From assembly GCA_900472785.1 (NCBI GenBank), contig UCJH01000024.1:176686-240685 (forward strand): a DNA stretch of 64,000 nucleotides. The letters are read 5' to 3'. A program made the translations under genes and the position numbers. A model generated the notes under the pieces. The model was not told where the DNA came from and searched no databases. It saw only the letters and a program-made list of their open reading frames with translations. This DNA is from Hyphomicrobiales bacterium. GTDB lineage: Bacteria; Pseudomonadota; Alphaproteobacteria; Rhizobiales; Rhizobiaceae. This document shows positions 41,542 through 50,254 of this stretch, in pieces (position 1 is the first letter of the stretch; each line of letters opens with the position of its first letter).

Positions 41542-42279
41542 TCAGATCATCGCCATGCCGCCATTGACGTGGATCGTCTGGCCGGTGACGTAGGCCGCCT
41601 CGCTGGAGGACAGGTAGGCGACGGCCGACGCCACCTCGGCACCGGTGCCCATGCGCTTCATCGGAATGGCGCCCATGATGCCTTCCTTCTGCTTGTCGTT
41701 CAGCTTGCCGGTCATGGCGCTTTCGATGAAACCGGGCGCGACGCAGTTGACCGTCACGTTGCGGGTGGCGATCTCCTGGGCAAGCGATTTGGAGAAGCCG
41801 ATCATGCCGGCCTTCGCGGCGCAGTAATTGGCCTGGCCCGGATTGCCGGTGACGCCGACGATCGACGTGATGTTGATGATGCGGCCATAACGGCGGCGCA
41901 TCATCGGATGGGTGAGTTCGCGCGTCAGCCGGAAAACCGAAGTCAGATTGACCTCGATCACCTTGTCCCAGTCCTCGTCGCTCATGCGCACGAACAGGCC
42001 GTCCTTGGTAATCCCGGCATTGTTGACCAGGATGTCGACGCCGCCGAGATCGGCCTCTGCCTTTTCGCCGAGCGCCTTCACCGCCGCACGATCGGACAGA
42101 TCGGCCGGGAACAGATGGACGCGCTCGCCGAGCGAATTGGCAAGTTCCTCCAGCTTTTCGACGCGGGTGCCGTGCAGGCCGACGATGGCGCCCTGTGCAT
42201 GCAGGATGCGGGCGATTTCCTCGCCGATACCGCCGGATGCGCCGGTGACAAGGGCCTTGCGGCCAGACAGATCGAACAT
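41542..42279 (-). CDS. fabG: 3-oxoacyl-ACP reductase
   Basis: FabG reduces beta-ketoacyl-ACP with NADPH. The 245-residue SDR has the cofactor motif GRKALVTGASGGIGEEIARI, the NNAG segment, and the catalytic Ser-Tyr-Lys in NITSIVG and ANYCAAKAG. The chosen start MFDLSGRKAL at 42279 has AAGAGGAAAAG before it; a longer in-frame extension (to 42372) would translate the repeat region. Confidence 0.95.
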   Translation of the reverse strand: MFDLSGRKALVTGASGGIGEEIARILHAQGAIVGLHGTRVEKLEELANSLGERVHLFPADLSDRAAVKALGEKAEADLGGVDILVNNAGITKDGLFVRMSDEDWDKVIEVNLTSVFRLTRELTHPMMRRRYGRIINITSIVGVTGNPGQANYCAAKAGMIGFSKSLAQEIATRNVTVNCVAPGFIESAMTGKLNDKQKEGIMGAIPMKRMGTGAEVASAVAYLSSSEAAYVTGQTIHVNGGMAMI

Positions 42280-42310
42280 GGTTCTTTTCCTCTTCCTTTG
42301 AAGCGAATAG

Positions 42311-42406
42311 CGAATAGAGAGTGGCGAATAGACGGGATCGATAGTGATCTGCGGCAGGTTGTACGACGACAACCCGTTCTAGTCGCTATTCGCTACTCCC
42401 TATTCG
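42311..42406. repeat. Imperfect 21-bp inverted repeat in fabD-fabG spacer
   Basis: CGAATAGAGAGTGGCGAATAG (42311-42331) is repeated in inverted orientation at 42386-42406 (19 of 21 matches), and both arms carry extra CGAATAG units. This resembles short CTATTCGC-type dispersed repeats found between genes in Rhizobiaceae. It would form a long hairpin in the fabD-fabG transcript. Confidence 0.6.
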
Positions 42407-42416
42407 CCGGTTCTCT

Positions 42417-43361
42417 TCAGCCGACAAGCGCTGCGAGCGCACTTTCAATATCCGCAGGCGAATTGACGGCAATGCCGGTAACGGTCTTGTCGATCCGCCG
42501 GGCAAGCCCGGTCAAAACCTTGCCGGCGCCGATTTCATAAAGCGTTGTGACGTCGTTGGCGGCGAACCACTCGACCGTCTCGCGCCAGCGCACCTGTCCG
42601 GTGACTTGGCTGACGAGCAGGCCGGCGATCTCGCCTGCATCGCTGACCGGAGCGGCGCGTACATTGGCGATCACCGGAACCAGCGGAGTGTTCATGGATA
42701 CGCCGGCAAGCGCTGCGCGCATCGCATCGGCCGCCGGCACCATCAGCGTGGAATGGAAAGGTGCGGACACCGGCAGCAGGATAGCGCGCTTGGCACCCTT
42801 TTCGGTGGCGAGCGCCGCGGCCTTCTCGACGGCCGCCTTTTCGCCGGAAATGACGATCTGGCCGCCGCCATTGTCGTTGGCGATCTGGCAGGCGCCAAGC
42901 GTCCTGCCCTCGATGCAAACGGCCTCGACATCGGCATGTTCCAGCCCGATGATCGCCGCCATCGCGCCGCGGCCGGCCGGAACCGCCGCCTGCATGGCGT
43001 TGCCGCGGATGCGCAAAAGCCGTGCGGTATCGGCAAGCGAAAACGTGCCGGCGGCACAAAGCGCCGAATATTCACCCAGCGAATGACCGGCGACGAAAGA
43101 AACCTGCTTCTTGAAGTCCAGCCCGCGCGCCTCGAGCACGCGCATCACCGCGATCGATACCGCCATCAGCGCCGGCTGGGCGTTCGCCGTCAGCGTCAGC
43201 GTCTCGTCGGGACCGTTCCAGATGATATCGGAGAGTTTCTCGTCGAGCGCCTCGTCGACCTCGGCGAAGACGGCGGCGGCTTCCGGAAACGCATCCGCGA
43301 GATCCTTGCCCATGCCGACGGCCTGGCTGCCCTGTCCGGGAAAGGTGAATGCGATTGCCAT
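42417..43361 (-). CDS. fabD: Malonyl-CoA:ACP transacylase
   Basis: FabD loads malonyl groups onto ACP. The 314-residue protein has FTFPGQGSQAVGMGKDLADA, the nucleophile GHSLGEYSALCAAG (Ser) and the C-terminal LYEIGAGKVLTGLARRI. It is first of the leftward fatty-acid cluster fabD-fabG-acpP-fabF. The 43362-43601 gap between it and the divergent reductase gene shows no further ORF. Confidence 0.94.
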   Translation of the reverse strand: MAIAFTFPGQGSQAVGMGKDLADAFPEAAAVFAEVDEALDEKLSDIIWNGPDETLTLTANAQPALMAVSIAVMRVLEARGLDFKKQVSFVAGHSLGEYSALCAAGTFSLADTARLLRIRGNAMQAAVPAGRGAMAAIIGLEHADVEAVCIEGRTLGACQIANDNGGGQIVISGEKAAVEKAAALATEKGAKRAILLPVSAPFHSTLMVPAADAMRAALAGVSMNTPLVPVIANVRAAPVSDAGEIAGLLVSQVTGQVRWRETVEWFAANDVTTLYEIGAGKVLTGLARRIDKTVTGIAVNSPADIESALAALVG

Positions 43362-43601
43362 GCGGTTTCTCCCGTCACGCGCGACGGTGGCCGCGCCATT
43401 TCTGCCCCGTACGGCGGCCCGAAGGGTCCGGCCGGCACCGTTGCATTTTCCTCTCCATTCACATTCCTGGCCGCAGAGTCAAGCTTTGGACGAGCAGCAA
43501 GGAGCACTGAACCCTTTTGTGCGCAGCCGTGCTTTATCTCTTGCACTGCAGCAAACAGGCTCTACATTTCCGCCGACATCCTATCGAGGCACATCATCCC
43601 C

Positions 43602-44645
43602 ATGCAATACAAGACACTCGGCCGCACCGGCATCAAGGTTTCCGAAATCTGCCTCGGAACCATGACTTGGGGCACGCAGAACAGCGAAATCGAAGCCCAT
43701 GAACAGATGGACTACGCCCGCGATCAGGGCGTCAACTTCCTCGATACCGCAGAACTCTATCCCGTCACGCCGGCCGGCCCTGAAACGCGCGGCCTGACGG
43801 AAGACTATATCGGCACCTGGCTGAAGGCGCGGGCGAACCGCGACAAGGTCGTCGTCGCTACCAAGGTCGCCGGTCCCGGCCGCTCCTATATCCGTCAGGG
43901 CACGCCGGCAGGCCCGAAGACCATGCGCGAGGCGCTTGAAACGAGCCTGAAGCGCCTGCAGACCGATTATGTCGATCTCTACCAGATGCACTGGCCCAAC
44001 CGCGGCCATTATCATTTCCGACAGGCCTGGACCTATACGCCCTCGAAGCAGGACAAAACCGCCGTCGCCGACGACCTCCATGCCATTCTTCAGACGCTGG
44101 GCGATTTCGTGAAGGAAGGCAAGGTGCGCGCCGTCGGGCTCTCCAACGACACCGCCTGGGGCGCGATGAAGATGCTCGACCTCGCCGAAAAACACGGCCT
44201 GCCCCGCATCGCCTCGATCCAGAACGAATATAATTTCCTCTACCGCGCCTTCGATCTCGACCTTGCCGAAGTCAGCCATCACGAGGATATCGGCCTGCTG
44301 GCCTATTCGCCGCTCGCCGCCGGCCTGACGACCGGCAAATATCTCGACGGCGCCCGTCCGCAAGGCTCCCGCCTGACCATTAACGACGATCTCGGCGGCC
44401 GCTACACGCAATATCAGAACGCCGCCGTCGCCGCCTATGTCAAGCTTGCGGCGACCCACCGCCTTGACCCCGCCCAGATGCAGCTCGCTTTCAGCCTCAC
44501 GCGCCCGTTCATGACCTCCGTCATCACCGGCGCGACCAGCATGGCGCAGCTGAAGACGAACATTGCGGCCAAGGATCTGGTTTTATCCAGTGACGTCCTG
44601 AAAGGTATCGGCGACCTGCATAAAGAGTTTCCGGCGCCGATCTGA
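43602..44645 (+). CDS. Aldo/keto reductase, Tas-like
   Basis: The 347-residue enzyme closely resembles E. coli Tas, an NADP-dependent aldo/keto reductase. It has the opening MQYKTLGRTGIKVSEICLGT, the catalytic Asp/Tyr in FLDTAELYPVTPAG, Lys in VVATKVAGPG, His in DLYQMHWPNRGHY, and a C-terminal cofactor region around ITGATSMAQLKTNI. The ATG at 43602 is divergent from fabD. Natural substrate unknown. Confidence 0.9.
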   Translation: MQYKTLGRTGIKVSEICLGTMTWGTQNSEIEAHEQMDYARDQGVNFLDTAELYPVTPAGPETRGLTEDYIGTWLKARANRDKVVVATKVAGPGRSYIRQGTPAGPKTMREALETSLKRLQTDYVDLYQMHWPNRGHYHFRQAWTYTPSKQDKTAVADDLHAILQTLGDFVKEGKVRAVGLSNDTAWGAMKMLDLAEKHGLPRIASIQNEYNFLYRAFDLDLAEVSHHEDIGLLAYSPLAAGLTTGKYLDGARPQGSRLTINDDLGGRYTQYQNAAVAAYVKLAATHRLDPAQMQLAFSLTRPFMTSVITGATSMAQLKTNIAAKDLVLSSDVLKGIGDLHKEFPAPI

Positions 44646-44809
44646 GACACATGCCACGGGCAGCCTCTTGTCCGCAGAGAGTTTTTGAACGATCGCAACG
44701 CCAGCCCATGATGGTGTGCTGCAAGCAATATTCACCCCAATTTGGACCGTGTTGAACGGTCACACCTAGGCTATAGTCACAGATCTTATGGTCTGGCGGG
44801 GGCGTCGAA

Positions 44810-45502
44810 ATGAAAACGGTTTTGCTTTCTGCGTTCCTTGCCAATCTTCTGGCCGGCCCGGTCCTGGCAGATGATCTGGATTTGTCGGCGCCGTTCACCT
44901 GGACCGGACCGTATTTCGGCCTGCAGGCAGGATATGCCTGGGGCAAGTCCACGGGCGGGGCCTATGCGCCGCTCGCGCCCGTCGGCGCCCTCACCGGCGA
45001 GCTCGACCCCGACGGCTTCATCGGCGGCCTGTCCGCTGGATACAATGTTCAATTCCGGAACCCGCTCGTCATCGGCATCGAAGGCGATTTCAACTATGCC
45101 GGGGTCGAGGGCGAAAGCGGTCTTTCCCTGATGGGCTTTCCCTCCCCATTCGATAAAGCCTCCGGCGATCTGCAATGGACCGCATCCATCCGGGCGCGCG
45201 CAGGGTATGCGATCGACCGTGTCCTGCCTTTCGTGACCGCCGGCATCGCCTTTGGAAAGTATGAATTCACGCCGGACTACGGAGGAATAGGTCGATTTCC
45301 CGATTCGAAGGTGCAGGTCGGACCAACCGTCGGCGCCGGAATCGAATATGCAATCAGCGACCACCTGACGACCCGCATCGAATACCGCTACACCGACTTC
45401 GGCGATGCCGCCTACCCCGTTCCCGGTTTCTGCGGCTGCATCGAAAGCCGGGTCGACCTCAAGACGCATGATATCAAGATCGGACTGCAATATAAATTCT
45501 AG
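44810..45502 (+). CDS. Omp25/31-type outer-membrane beta-barrel protein
   Basis: The 230-residue protein has a signal peptide (VLLSAFLANLLAGPVLA) and an eight-stranded barrel of the Omp25/RopB family: FTWTGPYFGLQAGYAWG, GFIGGLSAGYNVQF, alternating hydrophobic strands, and the C-terminal YRYTDFGDAAYP ... IGLQYKF with terminal Phe. Such proteins are abundant rhizobial outer-membrane components. The gene stands alone between the reductase and a leftward gene. Confidence 0.88.
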   Translation: MKTVLLSAFLANLLAGPVLADDLDLSAPFTWTGPYFGLQAGYAWGKSTGGAYAPLAPVGALTGELDPDGFIGGLSAGYNVQFRNPLVIGIEGDFNYAGVEGESGLSLMGFPSPFDKASGDLQWTASIRARAGYAIDRVLPFVTAGIAFGKYEFTPDYGGIGRFPDSKVQVGPTVGAGIEYAISDHLTTRIEYRYTDFGDAAYPVPGFCGCIESRVDLKTHDIKIGLQYKF

Positions 45503-45563
45503 CCGGCCGGGCCTGTCATGCGCAGGTATATAAGCGCCGAAGGCCCGCCCGGGTGCCTTGCTT

Positions 45564-45950
45564 CTAGGTCTCGTTGCTGCTGGACGCGACAGGTGCGGCC
45601 GGCTGTTTCCGAATTCTTCTCGCCTTTGCAACAGGCTCGGCCTTCGCGACAGGCTCAGGCTGCGGGGCAGGCTCCGTCTGCGCGGCCGGCACGATCGCCT
45701 CATCATCGGCTTCATCGTCCTGGCTGCCCGGATCCAGCCTGTGTTTGATGGCCAGCGCATAGATCACCTGCAGGACATTGGCATCCTTGACGTCCGAATC
45801 GCTGAGTGCGAGCAGCGATGCGCGAACGATGTTTCGGCTCGTGACCTTCGGCACGCGCTGTTTTACAAAGCCGAACAAAGCCTTGTCTGTCAGACCTTCA
45901 TATGCCCCATCAAAAAGCGCCGCATAGACCCGTTTCTTCTTCTCACCCAT
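45564..45950 (-). CDS. Conserved hypothetical protein (128 aa)
   Basis: The N-terminal 80 residues (MGEKKKRVYAALFDGAYEGL, then TDKALFGFVKQRVPKVTSRN and IVRASLLALSDSDVKDANVL) look folded and helical; the C-terminal third is a low-complexity Ala/Pro/Glu/Lys tail. An upstream in-frame start at 45965 is possible. I recognise it only as a hypothetical of Rhizobiales; no function assigned. Confidence 0.6.
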   Translation of the reverse strand: MGEKKKRVYAALFDGAYEGLTDKALFGFVKQRVPKVTSRNIVRASLLALSDSDVKDANVLQVIYALAIKHRLDPGSQDDEADDEAIVPAAQTEPAPQPEPVAKAEPVAKARRIRKQPAAPVASSSNET

Positions 45951-46336
45951 CGTCGGCCCCTTCAATTGAACAACATTTGTATGACAAATCCGTCATTCAA
46001 CTGTCACAATCAATGGGTGTTCACCGGAAAATGGAGCGCGGATTCGGAGAGAGGAAGGTCTCGGGAGGTCCTGGGCCAATCCCAAGGATGACAGCTGGAG
46101 CGGTACCTGCCGTTTGAATTGAGGCCTTCCGGCTGGCGGTTGCGCAGTGCCTGCCACGACAGATTTTCGGCCCGCGTCGCATCCGCCCGCATGTCGCGAG
46201 ACCTAACACGGTGGGGCGGCGTCCGCTGCGACGGATGGCTTGACCGATGGAGAGCGCATCCTTTTTGTAAAACAACTATTTTCAGCCGACAGAATGGTCG
46301 TATGACGGTAACGATGCTCAAAATCCGCCCCGCCCC

Positions 46337-46364
46337 TTGCTTCCAGGCGAAAAATCCGTATAAG
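46337..46364 (+). promoter_or_regulatory. Candidate rpsF promoter in a 637-nt gap
   Basis: No gene is supported in 45951-46587. TTGCTT (46337-46342), a 16-nt spacer and TATAAG (46359-46364) is a plausible promoter about 225 nt upstream of rpsF, leaving a long leader. CCGCCGAATATCGGG just before the rpsF ribosome site could be a protein-binding hairpin (S6/S18 autoregulation is known in other bacteria), but this is not secure. Confidence 0.45.
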
Positions 46365-46587
46365 CGCGCTGTTCGCAACACCCGGTCTTCTGGCTGGTGG
46401 CTGAACGGAGGGCCGGTTTCCGTCATGAAACCTGTCAGGATCCAAAGGGATCCAGCCTCCCGTGTCTCCGCTCTCGACCGTCTCGAAACAACACTTTCTT
46501 GCCGGCTGTCCGCAGCCAATAGAACAGTCGTTGAGGCTTAGCCGCCGAATATCGGGTGACGATTAACGCAAGAAAGGCAAAGCCACC

Positions 46588-47031
46588 ATGGCTCTTTATG
46601 AACATGTATTCCTTGCCCGCCAGGACGTTTCCGCACAGCAGGTCGATGCCCTCGTCGAACAGTACAAGGGTGTCCTCGAAGCAAACGGCGGCAAGGTCGG
46701 ACGCGTGGAAAACTGGGGCCTCAAGTCCCTGACGTACCGCATCAACAAGAACCGCAAGGCGCATTACGTTTTGGTCGACATCGATGCTCCGGCAGCCGCT
46801 GTCCACGAAATGGAACGCCAGATGCGCATCAACGAAGACGTTCTTCGTTACATGACCATCGCTGTCGAAAAGCATGAAGACGGCCCGTCCGCCATGATGC
46901 AGAAGCGCGACCGCGACGACCGTCCGCGCCGTGATGGCGACGACCGCGGTCCGCGCCGCGAATTCGGTGATCGCCCGCCGCGTGGCGACCGTGAAGACCG
47001 TCCGCGCCGTCCGCGCGAAGACCGTGCGTAA
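46588..47031 (+). CDS. rpsF: 30S ribosomal protein S6
   Basis: The 147-residue protein starts [20 protein letters not shown], has the S6 core ([20 protein letters not shown]) and a C-terminal extension of Arg/Asp-rich repeats ([20 protein letters not shown]) typical for Rhizobiales S6. A GAAAGGCAAAGCCACC leader precedes the ATG. It heads the rpsF-rpsR-DUF2232-rplI operon. Confidence 0.97.
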   Translation: MALYEHVFLARQDVSAQQVDALVEQYKGVLEANGGKVGRVENWGLKSLTYRINKNRKAHYVLVDIDAPAAAVHEMERQMRINEDVLRYMTIAVEKHEDGPSAMMQKRDRDDRPRRDGDDRGPRREFGDRPPRGDREDRPRRPREDRA

Positions 47032-47049
47032 GGTTTAGGAGAAAAGACA

Positions 47050-47298
47050 ATGGCTGACATTTCATCCGCTCCGGCTCGCCGCCCGTTCCATCGCCGTCGC
47101 AAGACCTGCCCCTTCTCCGGTGCTAACGCTCCGAAGATCGATTACAAGGACGTCCGTCTGCTTCAGCGCTACATTTCCGAGCGCGGCAAGATCGTTCCGT
47201 CCCGCATCACGGCAGTCTCCCAGAAGAAGCAGCGCGAACTGGCCCAGGCCATCAAGCGCGCCCGTTTCCTCGGCCTCCTGCCCTACGTCATGTCCTAA
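47050..47298 (+). CDS. rpsR: 30S ribosomal protein S18
   Basis: The 82-residue basic protein contains [20 protein letters not shown] and the typical S18 end [13 protein letters not shown]; it binds S6 on the platform of the 30S subunit. The gene follows rpsF by 18 nt with TAGGAGAAAAGACA before the ATG. Confidence 0.97.
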   Translation: MADISSAPARRPFHRRRKTCPFSGANAPKIDYKDVRLLQRYISERGKIVPSRITAVSQKKQRELAQAIKRARFLGLLPYVMS

Positions 47299-47344
47299 GA
47301 CCTGACTCTGCGGAGGTCTCCGGACGCCGCGGAAACTGACTCCC

Positions 47345-47376
47345 GGTGAGGCGACGCCATCAGGCTCCGCCTCACC
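47345..47376 (+). terminator. Hairpin after rpsR (attenuator-like)
   Basis: GGTGAGGCG pairs perfectly with CGCCTCACC across a 14-nt loop, followed by TTCTCCCTT. It may reduce read-through from the ribosomal genes into the DUF2232 gene. Confidence 0.55.
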
Positions 47377-47506
47377 TTCTCCCTTCCGCGTTGGGCGCGG
47401 ATCGGACACACCGGCGCGAGCGATCGCGTCAAACCCCATGTTGGGGCGCAGTTGAATCAGAAGATCAGCAAACGCCTCTAACTGCTTGATAAGCAGGACA
47501 GCGACC

Positions 47507-48475
47507 GTGAAGAACCTGGACAAGACATCGCTGCTGACCGGCATTTTGGCCGGCGTGACCGCCGCCATGCTTTCGCTTGGCGCGAATACGCCGTCGTCCT
47601 TGGCCATCCTGCTCTATGCCGCATCCGCCCTGCCCGTGCTCATAGCGGGCCTTGGCTGGGGCAACGCTGCTGCGATCACAGCTGTGGTCACGGCCGGCCT
47701 CACCGGTGGCGTACTTGTTTCCCCCTATTTCGCACTGATGATCGTCGTGATTACGCTGATCCCAGCCGCATGGCTCAGCCACCTTGCCAATCTGGCGCGC
47801 CCGGCGTCCGAACTCGGCGGTCCCGCCGATGCGCTGGCCTGGTATCCGCTGTCGGACATCATGACCAATCTGGCGCTGCTCGTCACGTTCAGCATGATCA
47901 TCGTCGGCGTCATGATCGGCTACGACAGCGGCCTGTCCGACCGCATGATCGACATGGTGCTGGAATCGCTAAAGGTACAGGAACCGCTCTACAATCCGGA
48001 TCCGGATACGATCGCGCAGATCAAGTCGATTTTCGGTCTGGCCCTTCCGCTGATTCAAGGCGCGCTCTGGGTGCTGATGCTGTTCGCCGCCTATTACATC
48101 GCCACCCGCGTCGTCCAGACCTCCGGCAAAGGCCTGCGCCCCCGCGAGGACATGCCCTCGACATTGCGCATGCACCGCTATGCAATCTTCGCTTTCCTCG
48201 GCGGCCTCGTTTTGACCTTCGTAGGCGGGACGCCTGCCGTCATCGGTGCCCTTGTCTGCGGCACGTTCGGCGCCGGCTTCCTCCTGTCGGGCTTCGCCGT
48301 CCTGCATTTTCGCACACGCGGCAAGTCCTGGCGACTGCCGGTGCTGTGGATCACCTATCTGGCCGTGCTGCTGTTCACGCTGCCGGCCTTCTTCCTTCTC
48401 CTGTCGGGCCTCATGGACACGAGGCGCACGATCGCGCTTTCCCCGACCGGGAAACCCAAAGACACTGAAATCTGA
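47507..48475 (+). CDS. DUF2232 membrane protein
   Basis: The 322-residue polytopic protein has about eight hydrophobic helices (e.g. LLTGILAGVTAAMLSLGANT, LALLVTFSMIIVGVMIGYD, LPVLWITYLAVLLFTLPAFF) and belongs to the DUF2232 family that lies between rpsR and rplI in Rhizobiales. The function is unknown. GTG 47507 (VKNLDKTS) fits homologues and follows a weak ribosome site. Confidence 0.8.
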   Translation: MKNLDKTSLLTGILAGVTAAMLSLGANTPSSLAILLYAASALPVLIAGLGWGNAAAITAVVTAGLTGGVLVSPYFALMIVVITLIPAAWLSHLANLARPASELGGPADALAWYPLSDIMTNLALLVTFSMIIVGVMIGYDSGLSDRMIDMVLESLKVQEPLYNPDPDTIAQIKSIFGLALPLIQGALWVLMLFAAYYIATRVVQTSGKGLRPREDMPSTLRMHRYAIFAFLGGLVLTFVGGTPAVIGALVCGTFGAGFLLSGFAVLHFRTRGKSWRLPVLWITYLAVLLFTLPAFFLLLSGLMDTRRTIALSPTGKPKDTEI

Positions 48476-48505
48476 AACAACACGACCAAACGAAAGGAAC
48501 ATTCC

Positions 48506-49081
48506 ATGCAAGTCATTCTTCTCGAACGCGTAGCAAAGCTCGGCCAGATGGGCGAAACCGTCAAGGTTCGCGACGGCTTTGCCCGCAACTACCTGCTTCC
48601 GCTCGGCAAGGCGCTGCGCGCCAACGAAGCCAACAAGAAGCGCTTCGAATCCGAGCGTTCGACGCTTGAAGCCCGCAACCTCGAGCGCAAGTCCGAAGCC
48701 CAGACCGTTGCCGAACAGCTGGACGGCAAGTCGTTCATCGTCGTTCGCTCGGCCGGCGAAACCGGTCAGCTCTACGGTTCGGTTGCAGCCCGCGACATCG
48801 TCGACGTTCTGGCTGCCGAAGGCTTCAACATCGGCCGCAACCAGGTCGACCTCAACAACCCGATCAAGACCATCGGCCTGCACGACGTCGTCCTGCATCT
48901 CCATTCGGAAGTCGAGATCAAGGTTCAGATGAACGTTGCCCGTTCGGCTGAAGAAGCAGAACGCCAGCAGAAGGGCGAAAGCCTGACATCGGCCGACGCC
49001 ATCTACGGCGTTGACGAAGACGCCCTGAAGCCGGAAGACTTCTTCAACCCGGAAGCTGACTTCGAAGGCGACGACGAATAA
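48506..49081 (+). CDS. rplI: 50S ribosomal protein L9
   Basis: The 191-residue protein has the L9 N-terminal domain [20 protein letters not shown] with [12 protein letters not shown], the long connecting helix and the C-terminal domain, plus an acidic tail (EGDDE) typical for alphaproteobacteria. GAAAGGAACATTCC precedes the ATG. Last gene of the operon, followed by a strong terminator. Confidence 0.97.
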   Translation: MQVILLERVAKLGQMGETVKVRDGFARNYLLPLGKALRANEANKKRFESERSTLEARNLERKSEAQTVAEQLDGKSFIVVRSAGETGQLYGSVAARDIVDVLAAEGFNIGRNQVDLNNPIKTIGLHDVVLHLHSEVEIKVQMNVARSAEEAERQQKGESLTSADAIYGVDEDALKPEDFFNPEADFEGDDE

Positions 49082-49110
49082 TCGTCGACGCTTTTCAAGC
49101 ATAAAACAGA

Positions 49111-49143
49111 AGGCTCCGGGACGCAGGTTCCGGAGCCTTTTTT
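49111..49143 (+). terminator. Rho-independent terminator after rplI
   Basis: AGGCTCCGG pairs with CCGGAGCCT across a 10-nt loop, followed by TTTTT. Confidence 0.9.
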
Positions 49144-49169
49144 ATCTTCAGCGCAGGAAAATGCTGCGA

Positions 49170-50234
49170 TCAGTTCGGCGTCATGACCGCTTGGGGCTCG
49201 GCGCTCTTATCGACCCGCACCTCCACCGACATGCCCGGCGCAAGCGCTCCGGCGAGCGGCTGATCGGCATCGACGGAAATCCGGACCCCCACCCGCTGGG
49301 CGACCTTGGTGAAATTGCCGGTCGCATTGTCGGCGCGGATGACGGCGAATTCGGAGCCGGCGGCGGGCGAAAAGCGTTCGACATGCCCCTTGAGCCGCGC
49401 CTTGTTCAGCGCGTCGACGGCGAAAGATACCGGCTGGCCGATCTTCATGCCGTCGAGCTGGGTTTCCTTGAAATTGGCGATGATCCAGACGTCCGCCGGC
49501 ACCACCGCCATCAGCTGGGTTCCGGCGGCCACATACTGGCCAATCCGCGCGCCGACCTCGCCCAGCCTGCCGTCCTGCGGCGCGACGATCGTGGTATTGG
49601 CAAGGTCGATGGCCGCCAGTTCCACCGCGGCCTCGGCGCTACGCACCGCCGCCTCCAGCCCGGCACGGGAGCCGATGGTCGTGGCCAAAGCCTGACGGGC
49701 GACTTCGACGGAGGCCTGCGCCTGACTGACGCCGGCCTTTGCCTGCTCCAGCGTTGCGCGGCTGGTATCAACGTCGCTGGTGGTGGCGATACCCTTTTCG
49801 GCAAGCGGCGTCACCCGGTCCCAGGCAAGCTGGGCTCGCTTGAAGACAGCATCGGCACTGTCGCGCTGGGCTTCGCTGGCGGCAATGCTTGCCCTGGCGG
49901 ACAGCTCCTGCTGGTGCGAATTGGAAAGCGACGCCTTCTGCGCATCAAGCGTGCCCCTTGCCTGCGCCAGCTTCTGGGCAAAGATGCGATCGTCGATCTT
50001 GACGAGAATCTGGCCCGCCTTCACGCTCTCATAGTCCTTGACCATGACTTTCGCGACATAGCCGGCAAGCTGCGGACTGACCACCGTCACATAGCCGCGC
50101 ACATAGGCGTTGTCCGTCGTCTCGACCGCGGTCACGAAGGGCGGCAGCCTCCAGGCGTAGAGAACCAGCACGATGCCGGCGAGACCGGCAATGATCGTGA
50201 TCAGTGTAGCGGGAGAGCGAAGAGACTTCAGCAT
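49170..50234 (-). CDS. HlyD-family membrane-fusion protein (EmrA-like)
   Basis: The 354-residue periplasmic adaptor links an inner-membrane pump to an outer-membrane channel. It has an N-terminal anchor (SPATLITIIAGLAGIVLVLY), the biotinyl-lipoyl half-motifs TTDNAYVRGYVTVVSPQLAG and VKAGQILVKIDDRIF, a long coiled-coil hairpin (residues about 85-190) and the barrel domain. The gene is 20 nt downstream of the MFS gene and completes a MarR-MFS-HlyD operon. Confidence 0.92.
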   Translation of the reverse strand: MLKSLRSPATLITIIAGLAGIVLVLYAWRLPPFVTAVETTDNAYVRGYVTVVSPQLAGYVAKVMVKDYESVKAGQILVKIDDRIFAQKLAQARGTLDAQKASLSNSHQQELSARASIAASEAQRDSADAVFKRAQLAWDRVTPLAEKGIATTSDVDTSRATLEQAKAGVSQAQASVEVARQALATTIGSRAGLEAAVRSAEAAVELAAIDLANTTIVAPQDGRLGEVGARIGQYVAAGTQLMAVVPADVWIIANFKETQLDGMKIGQPVSFAVDALNKARLKGHVERFSPAAGSEFAVIRADNATGNFTKVAQRVGVRISVDADQPLAGALAPGMSVEVRVDKSAEPQAVMTPN

Positions 50235-50254
50235 AGTACAGTGTCCGGTTGATA

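Noticed and set aside
42606..43601. Rightward open frame through fabD into the aldo/keto reductase
   Set aside because: It is antisense to fabD; the reductase family start is ATG 43602, and the upstream extension has no homology-like content.
46010..46519. 169-codon leftward frame upstream of rpsF
   Set aside because: Arg/Ser-rich composition with no domain, no ribosome site, and it covers the probable rpsF promoter and leader.
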